A stretch of 53,585 nucleotides of DNA from an uncultured Clostridium sp. (lineage in GTDB: Bacteria > Bacillota > Clostridia > TANB77 > CAG-508), in contig CAMXQV010000007.1 of the NCBI GenBank assembly GCA_947245515.1, forward strand, positions 1-53,585, read 5' to 3'. Positions 1 through 9,105 of the stretch are shown here, one piece after another; within the stretch, counting starts at the first letter, position 1, and every line of letters begins with the position of its first letter. The position numbers and the translations under genes are program-made. Below the pieces are notes generated by a model. That model did not search any database and had not been told where the DNA came from. It worked only from the letters and a program-made list of their open reading frames with translations.

Positions 1-446
1 TTTTCAACTGAATATTTAAAAAACGACCACTGCGACAGCAGTTTAGTGCAATTACTATTAGTCAATATGATTATAGCATAAATTAAATAAAAAAATAAAG
101 AGACATACCAAAATTTTATCTACCTTATCATCATAAAAAAATTAATAAGTTTATCACTAAATTGTCCCTTTTGGTAAGATATTCGATAGCATACGCTATC
201 GCCTACTTACCTCCACTCACAAAACTATCAAATCAATATCCTAAACTCTTTTGTTTTCAATGATTTGCTCATTTTGATACCTATCAAATTTTGTTACTTT
301 ACAAATTATCAAAAATTTGATACTATTTAACAAAAAAATTCTTCATTTGAGTAATTATTTTAAACAAAAAAATAAATACTTCACTAATTTTTTATTAATA
401 AAGTATGTGATTTCTTTTTTATTTAACTTGAATTCAAATCACTTTA
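1..446. other. gene-poor left edge
   Basis: No convincing gene is visible in this AT-rich stretch. A perfect small hairpin (CGATAGC-atac-GCTATCG) lies near 183-200. A TATAAT-like box on the minus strand lies near 70-80, pointing out of the window. A forward reading frame open from base 1 to a stop at about 81 could be the tail of a small gene, but it cannot be judged from here. The stretch joins directly onto the broken end of the ZIP transporter, so it may be the end of an inserted or rearranged segment. Confidence 0.4.
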
Positions 447-935
447 TCAATCATATTTCACTTGGTGTCTACTTTGGAATCTTCCTTCTGGTATATCATG
501 TAGGCAAATTGCTAAAGCTAAACTAAGCCCTAGTTTCAAAGATGCTTCAAATCCAGAGCCAATTGCTAACCCTTCTGGAAAGTTATGAATAGCTAAACCA
601 ATTGAAACAATAATCCCTGTTTTTAATAAAATATTTTTTTCTCCCTCAAACCTTTTATTACTAAACTTCTTCTCCACTAATAAATCACAAAATATCATTG
701 CAATTATTCCAACCAGTATGCCTAAAATTATATTAAAAATATTACTAATTCCTAAAGCTTCTGGAATCAAGTCAAAACAAATTACTGCCATCATCAATCC
801 TGAAGCAAAAGACAAAATAAAACTCAAAAATTTATTTGAACTCTTTTTTATTACAAGACCAATAATTCCACCTAATGTTGTACCAAAGGTTCCAAAAAAT
901 AATCCTAAAATAGTCGTTTTTAAAATTTCATCCAT
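447..935 (-). pseudogene. ZIP-family metal transporter, C-terminally truncated
   Basis: The encoded 162 residues begin like a ZIP (ZupT-type) divalent metal transporter of the cytoplasmic membrane. A glycine-rich first helix (GTTLGGIIG) is followed by the two metal-site helices with HNFPEG and LHDIPEG. ZIP proteins normally run 240-270 residues. Here the homology stops right after HDIPEG, near position 484, and is followed by 11 unrelated residues and a stop. No other frame in the next 480 bases continues the family, so the last helices are missing through a rearrangement and not a simple frameshift. The start has a good ribosome binding site (AAGGAGAA, seven bases upstream). Probably non-functional. 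Confidence 0.8.
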
Positions 936-1020
936 AAAAAAATTCTCCTTAAATATTAATATAATTAAATTTATGGAGAAAGTATTAAATTTATGATATT
1001 AGCTTATATCAATCTTTTTA

Positions 1021-1563
1021 TTAATTGATATAATTTCGTTTATCTATTATATTTCCTTCAATATCTTCTAAGATAATCTCGTTTTCATTTATAATCAAAT
1101 AACTATGTTCTGTATTATTTACTGGTAAAGAAATAGAACCAGAATTTGCAAATATTTTTCCATCTTGTTCTTTTATAAAGCCTGTATGAAAATGGCCATA
1201 TACAAGAATATCAAATTCCTCTTTTGGTAATTTATCAATATTGCATTTATGACCATGTGTAAAAATAAACTTGTGGTTATTTATTTCCATTTGAATATTG
1301 TTTTCTAATGGAAATTCTGATATCATTTCATCAACTTCTGCATCGCAGTTTCCCTTTGTACATTTTATTTTATCTTTTAAGCTATTTAATATTTCAGCTA
1401 CTTCTTTCGGATTATATTCATTTGTTAATGGATTTCTTGGTCCATGATAATATAAATCTCCTAATAAAATTATTTTATCTGCTTTTTCTCTTTCAAAAAT
1501 TTCTTTTATTTTCTTGGCATAAAAACTAGAACCATGTATATCAGATGCTACTAATAATTTCAT
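1021..1563 (-). CDS. yfcE: YfcE/MJ0936-family metallophosphodiesterase
   Basis: A 180-residue cytoplasmic calcineurin-like phosphoesterase of the YfcE type, a metal-dependent phosphodiesterase whose natural substrate is uncertain. Visible metal ligands are SDIHG near residue 7, GDLYYHG, GNCD, THGHK and the closing YGHFHTG. The length is typical. An in-frame ATG at 1575 lies only one base after the AGGAAGG Shine-Dalgarno, so the second ATG (1563), giving MKLLVASDIHG, is the better start. The 55 bases just upstream are a repeat that also precedes yhaO. The gene reads in the same direction as prfA, which ends about 75 bases upstream. Confidence 0.88.
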   Translation of the reverse strand: MKLLVASDIHGSSFYAKKIKEIFEREKADKIILLGDLYYHGPRNPLTNEYNPKEVAEILNSLKDKIKCTKGNCDAEVDEMISEFPLENNIQMEINNHKFIFTHGHKCNIDKLPKEEFDILVYGHFHTGFIKEQDGKIFANSGSISLPVNNTEHSYLIINENEIILEDIEGNIIDKRNYIN

Positions 1564-1574
1564 ATTTAATTTCA

Positions 1575-1629
1575 TTCCTTCCTAAGGCACAAATCTAGTT
1601 GGAAAAGAATTAAATTACTTTTCAACCTT
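1575..1629 (-). repeat. 55-bp leader repeat, copy A
   Basis: This segment matches 6126-6180 at 50 of 55 positions. In transcript sense both copies end in the Shine-Dalgarno of a metallophosphoesterase gene (yfcE here, yhaO there). Each copy can fold GTTG/AAAAG with CTTTT/CAAC, with one bulge. The substitutions between copies keep much of this pairing. An outer AAGG/CCTT pairing sits next to the Shine-Dalgarno. The function is unknown; it could be a mobile repeat or a structured 5' leader. Confidence 0.75.
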
Positions 1630-1648
1630 CTGCCCTTTCTTATATTTA

Positions 1649-2710
1649 TTATTCTTCTTCTCCTTTAAGTCTTTCTGCTCTATCTGCTGCAATTAGGTTA
1701 TCAATCATTTCATCTAAATCCCCATTTAAAAAGTTTTCCATTTGATATATACTCATACCTATTCTGTGGTCTGTTATTCTTCCTTGTGGATAGTTATAAG
1801 TTCTTATCTTTTCACTTCTATCTCCTGAACCTACTTGTGATTTTCTTGCATTTGAAATTTCACTGTCTTGTTTTTGTTTTTCTATTTCATATAATTTTGT
1901 TCTAAGCATTTTCATTGCATTATCTCTATTTTGAAATTGTGATCTTTCTGTTTGACATTCTACAACTATTCCTGTTGGCTCATGTATTAATCTTACTGCT
2001 GATGATGTTTTGTTGATATGTTGTCCCCCTGCTCCTGATGAACGAAATACTTCCATTTTGATATCCGCTGGATTTATTTCTATTTCTACATCTTCTACAA
2101 CTGGTAACATTGCAACTGTTGCTGTAGATGTGTGTATTCTACCACTACTTTCTGTGTCTGGTACTCTTTGTACTCTATGTACACCACTTTCGAATTTTAG
2201 TCTACTATATACTCCTTTTCCTGTAATCATAAAAGATATTTCTTTGTAGCCTCCTAAACCTGTATCATTTTCATTTAATATCTCTAACTTCCAGTGCTTT
2301 TTTTCTGCATACATTGTGTACATTCTAAATAGTGTACCTGCAAATAATGCTGCTTCTTCTCCTCCTGCTCCTGCTCTAATTTCACATATTATGTTTTTGT
2401 CATCGTCTGGGTCTTTTGGTATTAATAATATTTTTAGTTCTTCTTCAATTTTTGGTAATTCTTCCTTCGCTATATAATATTCACTTTCTGCTAATTCTTT
2501 CATGTCTGGATCTCGCATTAATTCTTCTGCTTCTTCCATGTCCTTTTTTGTTTTTTTATATTCTCTAAATTTTATTACTATGTCTTCAATACTTGCATGT
2601 TCTTTCATTAACTTTTGCCATTCTGCTTGGTTTGATATTACTTCTGGGTCTGCTATTAGTTTTGTTAATTCTTCATATCGTTTTTCAACTGCCTCTAATT
2701 TTTCAAACAT
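1649..2710 (-). CDS. prfA: peptide chain release factor 1
   Basis: RF1 recognises UAA and UAG in the ribosomal A site and triggers hydrolysis of peptidyl-tRNA. The 353-residue protein has the class I release-factor core: a helical N-terminal domain, the codon-recognition tripeptide in the RF1 form PxT (PDT, residues 184-186, followed by ESSGRIHTS), and the catalytic GGQ at 228-230. The open frame extends 15 codons further upstream. The ATG at 2710 is chosen because it follows AAGGAGAAG at normal spacing and gives the family start MFEKL. The MITE at 2781-3030 lies just upstream, about 70 bases from the start codon. Confidence 0.97.
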   Translation of the reverse strand: MFEKLEAVEKRYEELTKLIADPEVISNQAEWQKLMKEHASIEDIVIKFREYKKTKKDMEEAEELMRDPDMKELAESEYYIAKEELPKIEEELKILLIPKDPDDDKNIICEIRAGAGGEEAALFAGTLFRMYTMYAEKKHWKLEILNENDTGLGGYKEISFMITGKGVYSRLKFESGVHRVQRVPDTESSGRIHTSTATVAMLPVVEDVEIEINPADIKMEVFRSSGAGGQHINKTSSAVRLIHEPTGIVVECQTERSQFQNRDNAMKMLRTKLYEIEKQKQDSEISNARKSQVGSGDRSEKIRTYNYPQGRITDHRIGMSIYQMENFLNGDLDEMIDNLIAADRAERLKGEEE

Positions 2711-2780
2711 AAATCTTCTCCTTTTCCTATTTTTACTCTTTGTTAATATTACCACAAATTACCATACTTATCAAGATTTT

Positions 2781-3030
2781 TAAGGCAATCGCTTAAAATT
2801 TTAATTATTTATTTGTTTGTATTTAATTAAGAATAGCGCGAGAAGGATTATAATTATTTATTTTTGAGTGACTCCGGGGTAACCGTTCCAAAATTCTTAG
2901 AAAAGTTAGAAAACTTTTCTATAGAATTTTGAGAATGGGGCAACGAAAATAATAAATAATTATAATCCTTTGGGAGCGAGTAGATTTTATAAATACAAAT
3001 AAATAATTAAAATTTTAAGCGATTGCCTTA
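2781..3030. mobile_element. MITE-like palindromic element, full copy with 9-bp target duplication
   Basis: This is a 250-bp near-palindrome with no coding capacity. The outer 36 bases at each end are perfect inverted repeats starting TAAGGCAATCGC. Inner blocks (AAGGATTATAATTATTTATT, and CAAAATTC followed by AGAAAAGTT) are also mirrored. The 9-bp sequence CAAGATTTT occurs directly before the left end (2772-2780) and directly after the right end (3031-3039), as expected for a target-site duplication. A half copy is at 35857-35997. The element fills most of the gap between yhaN and prfA. It is a non-autonomous element whose transposase is not in this window. Confidence 0.85.
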
Positions 3031-3074
3031 CAAGATTTTTCTTTCAAAACTTTAATACTTTTTTGGGAAAAATA

Positions 3075-5015
3075 TTATAAATTGATACAATTAAACTTAA
3101 TATTCAATTTTTCTAAAATTTCCTTTTCCCTTGTAGTACATGTAAAAATAATAATTTGATTATCAGAAAACTTATGGCAAATATAACTCAAAGCATTTTC
3201 CAATCTATCATCATCATAATAAGCAAAAACCTCATCTAAAATAATAGGCATTTTCTCATCTGACAACTCCTTCACCATAGAAAGTCTCAAAGACAAATAC
3301 AACTGTTCAATAGTCCCAACACTTAATTGAATGGCAGAAACATAATTTCCATTCTCCAATTCAACAATTAAGCCTTCCTCATCTTTAAATTTAATATTAT
3401 TATACTTTCCCTTTGTAAACTCAGAAATATTCTCTGACAAATTTTGTGTAAACTTAGGAGTTACAAAACTCTTCATTTCCTCATAAGACTCCAATAAAAC
3501 CTCTTTTGCTAAATTAATACTATTATTTAAACTTTGTAAAGAAAGGAACCTTTCTTTTCCACTAACTAAATTTTCTTCAAGCTTTGCTAAACCATCTAGT
3601 TTTTCTTCTAAATTTCTTTTATCTAAATCTAAAGTATGTAATTCTAATTTCTTGCCACTAATTCTATTTTCTATAGATTGTATTTCATAATTTAAATCTT
3701 CAACATCCTTTACTTCGTATTTAACAACCTTATCTAGATATTTCTTATTTATCTTTTCTACTTCTAAATCATTTTTTAATTTAATACTATTAGTTAACTT
3801 ATTTATATCTTCTTCTAATTTAATATTATTCTTTTTTAATAAATTAATCTGATTATTTAAATTATCTATATCCCCAAGAACTTTTTCCTGTTCTCTTTTA
3901 TTTCTATTTTCTATTTCTCTTTCTTCTTTTATCTTTTTATTATACCTAGTTTTTATAATAAGATAAACGATAATAAAAAATGGTATAGTTAATAAAAATA
4001 CATAATTAAGTATTTTACTTTTAAGAAATATAAATTGTATAATATTTAAAACAACCAATATTATAAAAAAAAGTATTGAAGTTTTATCCATGCTATCTTT
4101 ACTGTGTTTATTACTTTTTTTATTTTCATATTCTATTATATTTTTACTATTAATTTCTATTTCTTTAATTTTTTCTTCTAAATTATTTATTTCTTTTAAA
4201 TTATTGTCTTTTGCTCCTTGTTTTATTTTTATTTTCTCTTTTTCTATTTTCTGATTTTCCTTTAAGAGTTTTAATTCCTTTAAATAATTGCTTCGATTTT
4301 CTAATTTACTTATTTCTTCTTTAAGGCTACTAACCTTTTCTTCAAATTCGTATTTAAAAGCTTTATACTTTTCTAATTCTTGTATTTTTATTTCTAACTC
4401 ATTAATTTCTTTACTAATTATATTAATAGGTTTTTCTCTTGATCTTTCTGTTCCAATTTCTTCTAATTGTCTTCTATTTATCCTATCAATTGTTCTTTTA
4501 AAGGATACCTTATCATCTCCTGTACCTACTAAATTAGCTAACTTTTGTATTAATATATTTTGTTCTTGTTTTCCGAGTTTTACTTCTTGTTGATTTACTA
4601 CTACGGTTGATAAAAAAAGTTCTTCATCAACTTTTGCCTGCTCATAAAAAAACTCATTTCCTCTATTTTTATCTATATTAAATTGTTTTGATATTTCTTC
4701 CTTTTCTTCATTATATAATTTAGGGTTTTTCTTTCTAAAATCTCTGAAAACCTCAAATTTTTGCTTATTATCTAATTCATATTCTAATTTTCCTGAAAAT
4801 TCCTCTCCTACCCAAGGTGCATATTTTTCAAAATTAGAAATATCCTTTCCCTTTTTGTTTTTTGAAATTCCATATATGCTATTTACTATAAAGTTTAAAA
4901 GAGTTGATTTTCCAGATTCATTTTCACCATAAATTATATTAATATTTTTATCAAATTCTATTTTCTTTTCTTTTAATTTACCATAATTATTTATTTTTAA
5001 TTTATTTATCTTCAT
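3075..5015 (-). CDS. yhaN: YhaN-like SMC/Rad50-type ATPase
   Basis: A 646-residue ABC-type ATPase of the SbcC/Rad50/YhaN group, partner of the upstream nuclease. Walker A is GENESGKST at residues 30-38. Long coiled coils occupy roughly residues 170-300 and 360-500. The signature helix LSVGTIEQLYLS and the Walker B MPIILDEVFAYYDDDR lie near the C-terminus. Two hydrophobic helices (about 310-355) interrupt the coiled coil; from memory YhaN proteins have such a segment, whereas SbcC has a zinc hook. At about 650 residues it is much shorter than SbcC (over 1000). It follows yhaO by 10 bases, so the two form one operon. Likely role: ATP-driven DNA end processing or repair near the membrane. Confidence 0.85.
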   Translation of the reverse strand: MKINKLKINNYGKLKEKKIEFDKNINIIYGENESGKSTLLNFIVNSIYGISKNKKGKDISNFEKYAPWVGEEFSGKLEYELDNKQKFEVFRDFRKKNPKLYNEEKEEISKQFNIDKNRGNEFFYEQAKVDEELFLSTVVVNQQEVKLGKQEQNILIQKLANLVGTGDDKVSFKRTIDRINRRQLEEIGTERSREKPINIISKEINELEIKIQELEKYKAFKYEFEEKVSSLKEEISKLENRSNYLKELKLLKENQKIEKEKIKIKQGAKDNNLKEINNLEEKIKEIEINSKNIIEYENKKSNKHSKDSMDKTSILFFIILVVLNIIQFIFLKSKILNYVFLLTIPFFIIVYLIIKTRYNKKIKEEREIENRNKREQEKVLGDIDNLNNQINLLKKNNIKLEEDINKLTNSIKLKNDLEVEKINKKYLDKVVKYEVKDVEDLNYEIQSIENRISGKKLELHTLDLDKRNLEEKLDGLAKLEENLVSGKERFLSLQSLNNSINLAKEVLLESYEEMKSFVTPKFTQNLSENISEFTKGKYNNIKFKDEEGLIVELENGNYVSAIQLSVGTIEQLYLSLRLSMVKELSDEKMPIILDEVFAYYDDDRLENALSYICHKFSDNQIIIFTCTTREKEILEKLNIKFNCINL

Positions 5016-5025
5016 TAAGTTTCTC

Positions 5026-6114
5026 CTATTCTAAAGCTTCTAATCCTACTTCTATTGCCTTTTCTATCTCCACTTTACTTTCTTCTGTTATATTTTCTTC
5101 TTTTTTTAATTTTTGTAACATTTTTTTTACAAATAATCCTTTTAAAGTATTACTATTTGACATTTTTTCTAAATCATGAAATAGGTTTGTTTTATCTTTT
5201 ATTTTTATGATTCTTTCATTTTCTACTAGTTTAATTATTTCATAAGTATTTATTTCAAATTTTCTACTACCCTTAAGTGTTATTTTAATATATTGATTAC
5301 TTTTAATATCTAATGCATTTATTTTTTCTATTAATTCTTCTTTAGAAATTAAATCTGTAACTTCTATTTCTTTTTCTATAAATTCCTCTTCATCTAATGG
5401 TATAAACTCTAGTTCTACTTTACCTTTTTCTATATTTCCTACTATCATTCCATGTTCACCTATTTCATCAAAGCCTAGGGAAATAGTAGACCCTGGATAT
5501 ACAATTTTTTGTTCTAGAGCTGTATTATAGAATTTTTTATGAATATGTCCCATAGCAATATAATCAAAACCCTTTTCTAATAACATTTTTTTAGACATTG
5601 CATTATATTGCTTGTCTTCTATATTTGCACCATCAATTGTTCCATGAATTTCTAAAAGGTTTATTTTGTCACTTTCTTCTATATTAAAATTTTCAATTCC
5701 ACTATCTGTGCAATAAAAATCACTAAATCCAAAGCCATATATATTAGCTTCTTCCGTTTCTACTTTCTCTATTTTTGAGTTAAATATTTTTACATTTTTG
5801 TTCCAGTTAAATTGATTATAATATGAGTTTTTTACTATTGGATCATGATTTCCTGGTGCAATAAAAACTTGTGTTTCTGGTATTTCTCTAAATAAGTTAT
5901 TTATATATTCTATTGTTGTCTTTTTTATGTATTTGTGGTCATATAAATCTCCTACTATAAATAAATATTTTATATTATTTTGTTTTATATATTCTATTAC
6001 TTTTTTAAAAGCTTTTCGTTGTTCTAGCCTTCTTAAATCTCCTAGTGTTTCTCTATCTGATAGATTTATAAAAGGACTATCAAAATGCATATCTGCTATG
6101 TGTACAAATTTCAT
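5026..6114 (-). CDS. yhaO: YhaO/SbcD-like DNA repair exonuclease
   Basis: A 362-residue metallophosphoesterase of the Mre11/SbcD/YhaO family, which acts as the nuclease subunit with a Rad50-like ATPase. Motifs in order: ADMHFDSP at the N-terminus, GDLYDHKYI, GNHDP, EIHG and GHIHKKF. The last 100 or so residues form the capping and partner-binding region. The start ATG at 6114 follows an AAGGAGA site. The upstream 55 bases are the second copy of the repeat that also precedes yfcE. First gene of a two-gene operon with yhaN. Confidence 0.88.
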   Translation of the reverse strand: MKFVHIADMHFDSPFINLSDRETLGDLRRLEQRKAFKKVIEYIKQNNIKYLFIVGDLYDHKYIKKTTIEYINNLFREIPETQVFIAPGNHDPIVKNSYYNQFNWNKNVKIFNSKIEKVETEEANIYGFGFSDFYCTDSGIENFNIEESDKINLLEIHGTIDGANIEDKQYNAMSKKMLLEKGFDYIAMGHIHKKFYNTALEQKIVYPGSTISLGFDEIGEHGMIVGNIEKGKVELEFIPLDEEEFIEKEIEVTDLISKEELIEKINALDIKSNQYIKITLKGSRKFEINTYEIIKLVENERIIKIKDKTNLFHDLEKMSNSNTLKGLFVKKMLQKLKKEENITEESKVEIEKAIEVGLEALE

Positions 6115-6125
6115 GTTTAATCTCC

Positions 6126-6180
6126 TTCCTTCCTAAGGCACAAATCTGGTTAGAAAAAAATCAAATTATTTTTCAACCTT
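6126..6180 (-). repeat. 55-bp leader repeat, copy B
   Basis: Partner of 1575-1629, identical at 50 of 55 positions and in the same orientation relative to the downstream gene. It lies in the leader of yhaO. Here the hairpin is GGTT/GAAAAA against TTTTTC/AACC with one bulge, so pairing is kept despite base changes. Confidence 0.75.
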
Positions 6181-6197
6181 AATCTCCTTCTTGACAT

Positions 6198-6233
6198 AAA
6201 AGCCACAAGCATCTAATAATGCTTGTAGCTTTA
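6198..6233 (-). terminator. intrinsic terminator of the traG operon
   Basis: A long stem (AAAGCcACAAGCAT pairing with ATGCTTGTaGCTTT, one mismatch) lies just after the traG stop. On the minus strand it is followed by a short T-run. It separates the traG operon from yhaO-yhaN. Confidence 0.8.
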
Positions 6234-6248
6234 TTTTAATTATATTTC

Positions 6249-8253
6249 TTAATCATCTTCTAAAGGTCCAAATAGTTCATCAAATTTTGCCTCTAATTCC
6301 TTTTGTAAATCATACATTTCATCTATTTCTTCATCTTGTGGCAACATTGGTGCTATATCATTTAAATTATCTATATTAAGTGGGTCTGGTTCCTTTTGCA
6401 TTTCTGGAACAGAAACTTTTTCTTCCGTTTTATTTGGTGCCTCGTCTTCAAATAAATCATCTAAGGAATCAACCTTTAAGTTTTGAATATCATTTTCGTC
6501 TTTTTTTTCAACATAAGGATTATATGGATTGTATTTTCTCCAAGTTCCTCTGTCAATTTCTCCTATATCATTATGGCTAATTTCAAACTCTGACAACTTT
6601 TTCGCCATTGGATGCTTGAAATAATAGAATTTCTTTGCTCTTACTGGCTTTATTCCTTTTTCAAAAATAATACAATCATCATTATCTAATCTACGTAATT
6701 CGTCTGGTGTCATTAGTGCTCTTGCCATAACTTGGTCTGATACACTTTTTCCTGTTTTCCAGTTCTGTCTATCTCTATTAACAGAGATGCTATCTCTTCC
6801 AATTGTTTTTTCTCCTAGTGCTTTTGAAAAATATTCTACTGTTTTATAAGAGTTACTTCCTAAAAATACGTGTGTATCACAGTTACCCATTATTGTTTCA
6901 TAGGATTTTTCATAGACTGCTTCTAATTGGTCTAAGTTTTGTAATATTACACTAAAAGAAATTTTTCTACTTCTTGATGTTGATATCTTTTTATCAAAAT
7001 CTGGTATTTTTCCTATATTGGCAAACTCGTCCAATATAAAATATGTAGGTACTTTTAATTTTCCACCATTTTGATCTGCATAGTCATATAGTTGTTGTAT
7101 CATTTGAGAGAAAAATATTGTAAGTAAAAAATCATAAGCTGTATGTGTATCTGATGATATTACATAAACTGCTGTTTTTTTACTACCTATTTCTTCAAAA
7201 TTTATTGTATCTGTCGAGGTTAATTCTGCAATTTCTTTTGAATCAAATTTTCCTAGTTTTGATTGTAAAGAGCTTAGTATTGATCCATAGGTTTTTTCTG
7301 GTGCTATTTCTATTGATTTATAGTACATTCTAGCTGGATGGTCATATGGAAGTTGATTTATTAATTCTGTTAGTAAGTTACTTCCTCCATTGTTATTTGC
7401 TGCTCTTACTAGCTCAGCACAACTTGCTAAATTTTGTTCTTCTTCTGGTCTAACTGCTATTAAGTAATATATTAATGCTTTTAATAACATTTCTGCCATG
7501 TCATCCCAATATGGATCTTGTGCTCCACCTTCTGATTTTTGCCCTTTTACAACTGTATTTGCAATTACATCAACATCTAATTCTGATGATACATGCATCA
7601 ATGGATTATATCCATCACTATATTGTGGTCTTACTAAATTTAATACTTTTATTTTATAACCTTGTTGCTTTAGATAACCTGCTGTTTTATCATATAGCTC
7701 TCCTTTTGGATCTGTAAATACATATGAACCTAAACCTTGATACGCATTTGGTATTGAATAGGATGCTGATTTACCAGATCCTGATCCGTCCAACTACTAG
7801 TACATTTACGTTTCCTCTTTTATCAACTGGTAAATAATTGTCTTCTGCTAATATGATTCCGTTGTTTTTATTTAATATTTGATATTGTTCTCCTCTTTGA
7901 CTCCAGTCACTTGATCCATGTTCTATATCTGCATATTCATTTTTTGGTGCTGACTTTACAAATCCTATAAAGAAAAATACTGAATAGAAGATTGTTGATA
8001 CTAATAGGGTAGTCGTAAATTCACTTATTGCTCCACTTGAAAATACCTTTCCAAAAGTTCCAAATGGATTGGTAATTGCTGGTCCAAAGGTTTCTAAAAA
8101 TATTTCAAAGTCAAAAATACCATCAACTTTTGACATATGAATACTGTATCCTACTGGAGAAGCAAAAGCTATAGCTATAAATATCCATAGTATTGCAAAT
8201 ATTATAAAGTTTTTTCTATTTCTTCTTATTGCACCTTCAATTTTATAGTTCAT
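6249..8253 (-). CDS. TraG/VirD4-type coupling ATPase, needs +1 recoding at a CGGA
   Basis: Type IV coupling protein, which recruits DNA or protein substrates to a type IV secretion channel at the membrane. Read normally it is split in two: 8253-7771 (160 residues) and about 7793-6249. The first part has two membrane helices (about 15-37 and 80-102) and ends NVLVVG, where an in-frame CGG followed by A breaks the frame. Reading CGGA as one Gly codon gives 667 residues with Walker A GGSGSGKS (155-162), Walker B FILDEFANIGKIP and an acidic tail. The upstream part runs into TAA three codons past CGG. A consensus promoter, a terminator and tight spacing to co-operonic genes argue that the gene is live. 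The alternatives are a real pseudogene or a sequence error. Confidence 0.85.
7785..7788 (-). other. CGGA recoding site 1 (coupling ATPase Walker A)
   Basis: In mRNA sense the context is GTT GGA CGGA TCA GGA. CGG is in frame with the upstream 155 codons. The downstream frame requires a +1 shift here. The residue expected between the flanking G and S of the Walker A loop is Gly. Confidence 0.8.
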
Positions 8254-8283
8254 AATTTCACCTACTTATCTTATGTATATATT

Positions 8284-8421
8284 TTATCTAGAATTATCTT
8301 TGTCACCTTTTTCTTTGTCTTTTTTAATATTCTTTCGACCGCTTTCAAGTGGTAATTCCATTTCAAATTTTGCATTCGCTTTATATAAAAATGCATCTTT
8401 TGTTGGCCAATTCATTTTCAT
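8284..8421 (-). CDS. small hydrophilic protein in the coupling-ATPase operon
   Basis: A 45-residue protein starting MKMNWPTKDAFLYKANAKFE and ending in a highly charged tail (about 30-45, rich in Lys and Asp). It has an AGGAGG site 12 bases before the ATG, and that site overlaps the stop of the upstream 187-residue gene. It lies 30 bases before the coupling ATPase gene. No domain is recognised and there is no membrane segment. Its position suggests an accessory role in the same secretion or transfer function. Confidence 0.75.
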   Translation of the reverse strand: MKMNWPTKDAFLYKANAKFEMELPLESGRKNIKKDKEKGDKDNSR

Positions 8422-8437
8422 AATTTTTATATTCCTC

Positions 8438-9001
8438 CTAATCTGTGAAAGTTGGACTTCCACCTAACACATTAAAACTATTATTGTTGTCTTCTCTTAT
8501 TTCAAATACAAAATAAGATTTATATGGTTTTAATTTGCATTTTCCTTTTACTTCATTTGTTTCTTCATCAAAATATAGAGTTGGTTTAATTTCTTCTGTT
8601 GTTACTGGGTCTATAATTGATATTGGTCTCTTTAGGTTTGGAGTATAACTAACTTCTTTATATATATTTGATTCTTCTGAATATATTGTGTTAAATTTAA
8701 AGGGCATAGGTTTTCTTGATATCTTTACTTTGTCTTCTTCTAAAATTCCATTATTAATAACTACCTTATCTTTTGCAAAAGATAAGATTACAATTTGATT
8801 GCTTTCTTTTTTAGGCTCGCTAACATAAAAAGTTTTTCTACTTAGATTTCCTACTAGTTCTTCTGTGTGTTCTAATCTTTCTACTGTGTATTTGGGATAA
8901 TCTTTTAAAAATTCCTTCTCTGTTTTGTTTAATTGATATATTACTGTATTTACTCCTTCTGGATCTGTTATACTGAAATGTTTTCCCTGCATACTATCCA
9001 T
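8438..9001 (-). CDS. conserved hypothetical protein, first gene of the coupling-ATPase operon
   Basis: A 187-residue soluble protein starting MDSMQGKHFSITDPEGVNT; I recognise no family. It has no signal peptide or membrane helix and looks rich in beta strands. The start ATG follows GGAGG. Its TAG stop lies inside the AGGAGG of the next small gene, so translation is probably coupled. It follows a consensus promoter by about 65 bases and heads the transcript leading to the coupling ATPase. Confidence 0.75.
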   Translation of the reverse strand: MDSMQGKHFSITDPEGVNTVIYQLNKTEKEFLKDYPKYTVERLEHTEELVGNLSRKTFYVSEPKKESNQIVILSFAKDKVVINNGILEEDKVKISRKPMPFKFNTIYSEESNIYKEVSYTPNLKRPISIIDPVTTEEIKPTLYFDEETNEVKGKCKLKPYKSYFVFEIREDNNNSFNVLGGSPTFTD

Positions 9002-9063
9002 GATATTTCCTCCATTTCTATGTTTTTAATCATAGCTTATCCTTTGTTACAACTCTATTTTTA

Positions 9064-9092
9064 ATTATAGCTAAAAATAAAGCTTTTGTCAA
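9064..9092 (-). promoter_or_regulatory. consensus sigma-A promoter of the coupling-ATPase operon
   Basis: On the minus strand the sequence is exactly TTGACA, 17 bases, TATAAT. It lies in the gap between the cbpA-like stop and the 187-residue gene, reading into the latter. A perfect promoter in front of a frameshifted coupling ATPase is evidence that the operon is expressed. Confidence 0.85.
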
Positions 9093-9105
9093 TATATAAG
9101 TTATG

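Noticed and set aside
1..81. Forward frame open from the window edge, ending ...LVNMIIA
   Set aside because: Might be the tail of a small gene, but too short and cut by the edge to support.
447..500. CGGA-type frameshift as the cause of the ZIP truncation
   Set aside because: No CGG at the break and no downstream frame continues the ZIP family.
317..526. Plus-strand open frame over the ZIP gene end
   Set aside because: No ribosome site, composition typical of antisense AT-rich frames, overlaps recognisable ZIP sequence.
7771..8253. Ordinary pseudogene or sequencing error as the sole explanation for the split coupling ATPase
   Set aside because: Possible for one gene, but the identical in-frame CGGA signature at three further breaks in conserved genes makes independent errors or decay unlikely; kept as the stated alternative.
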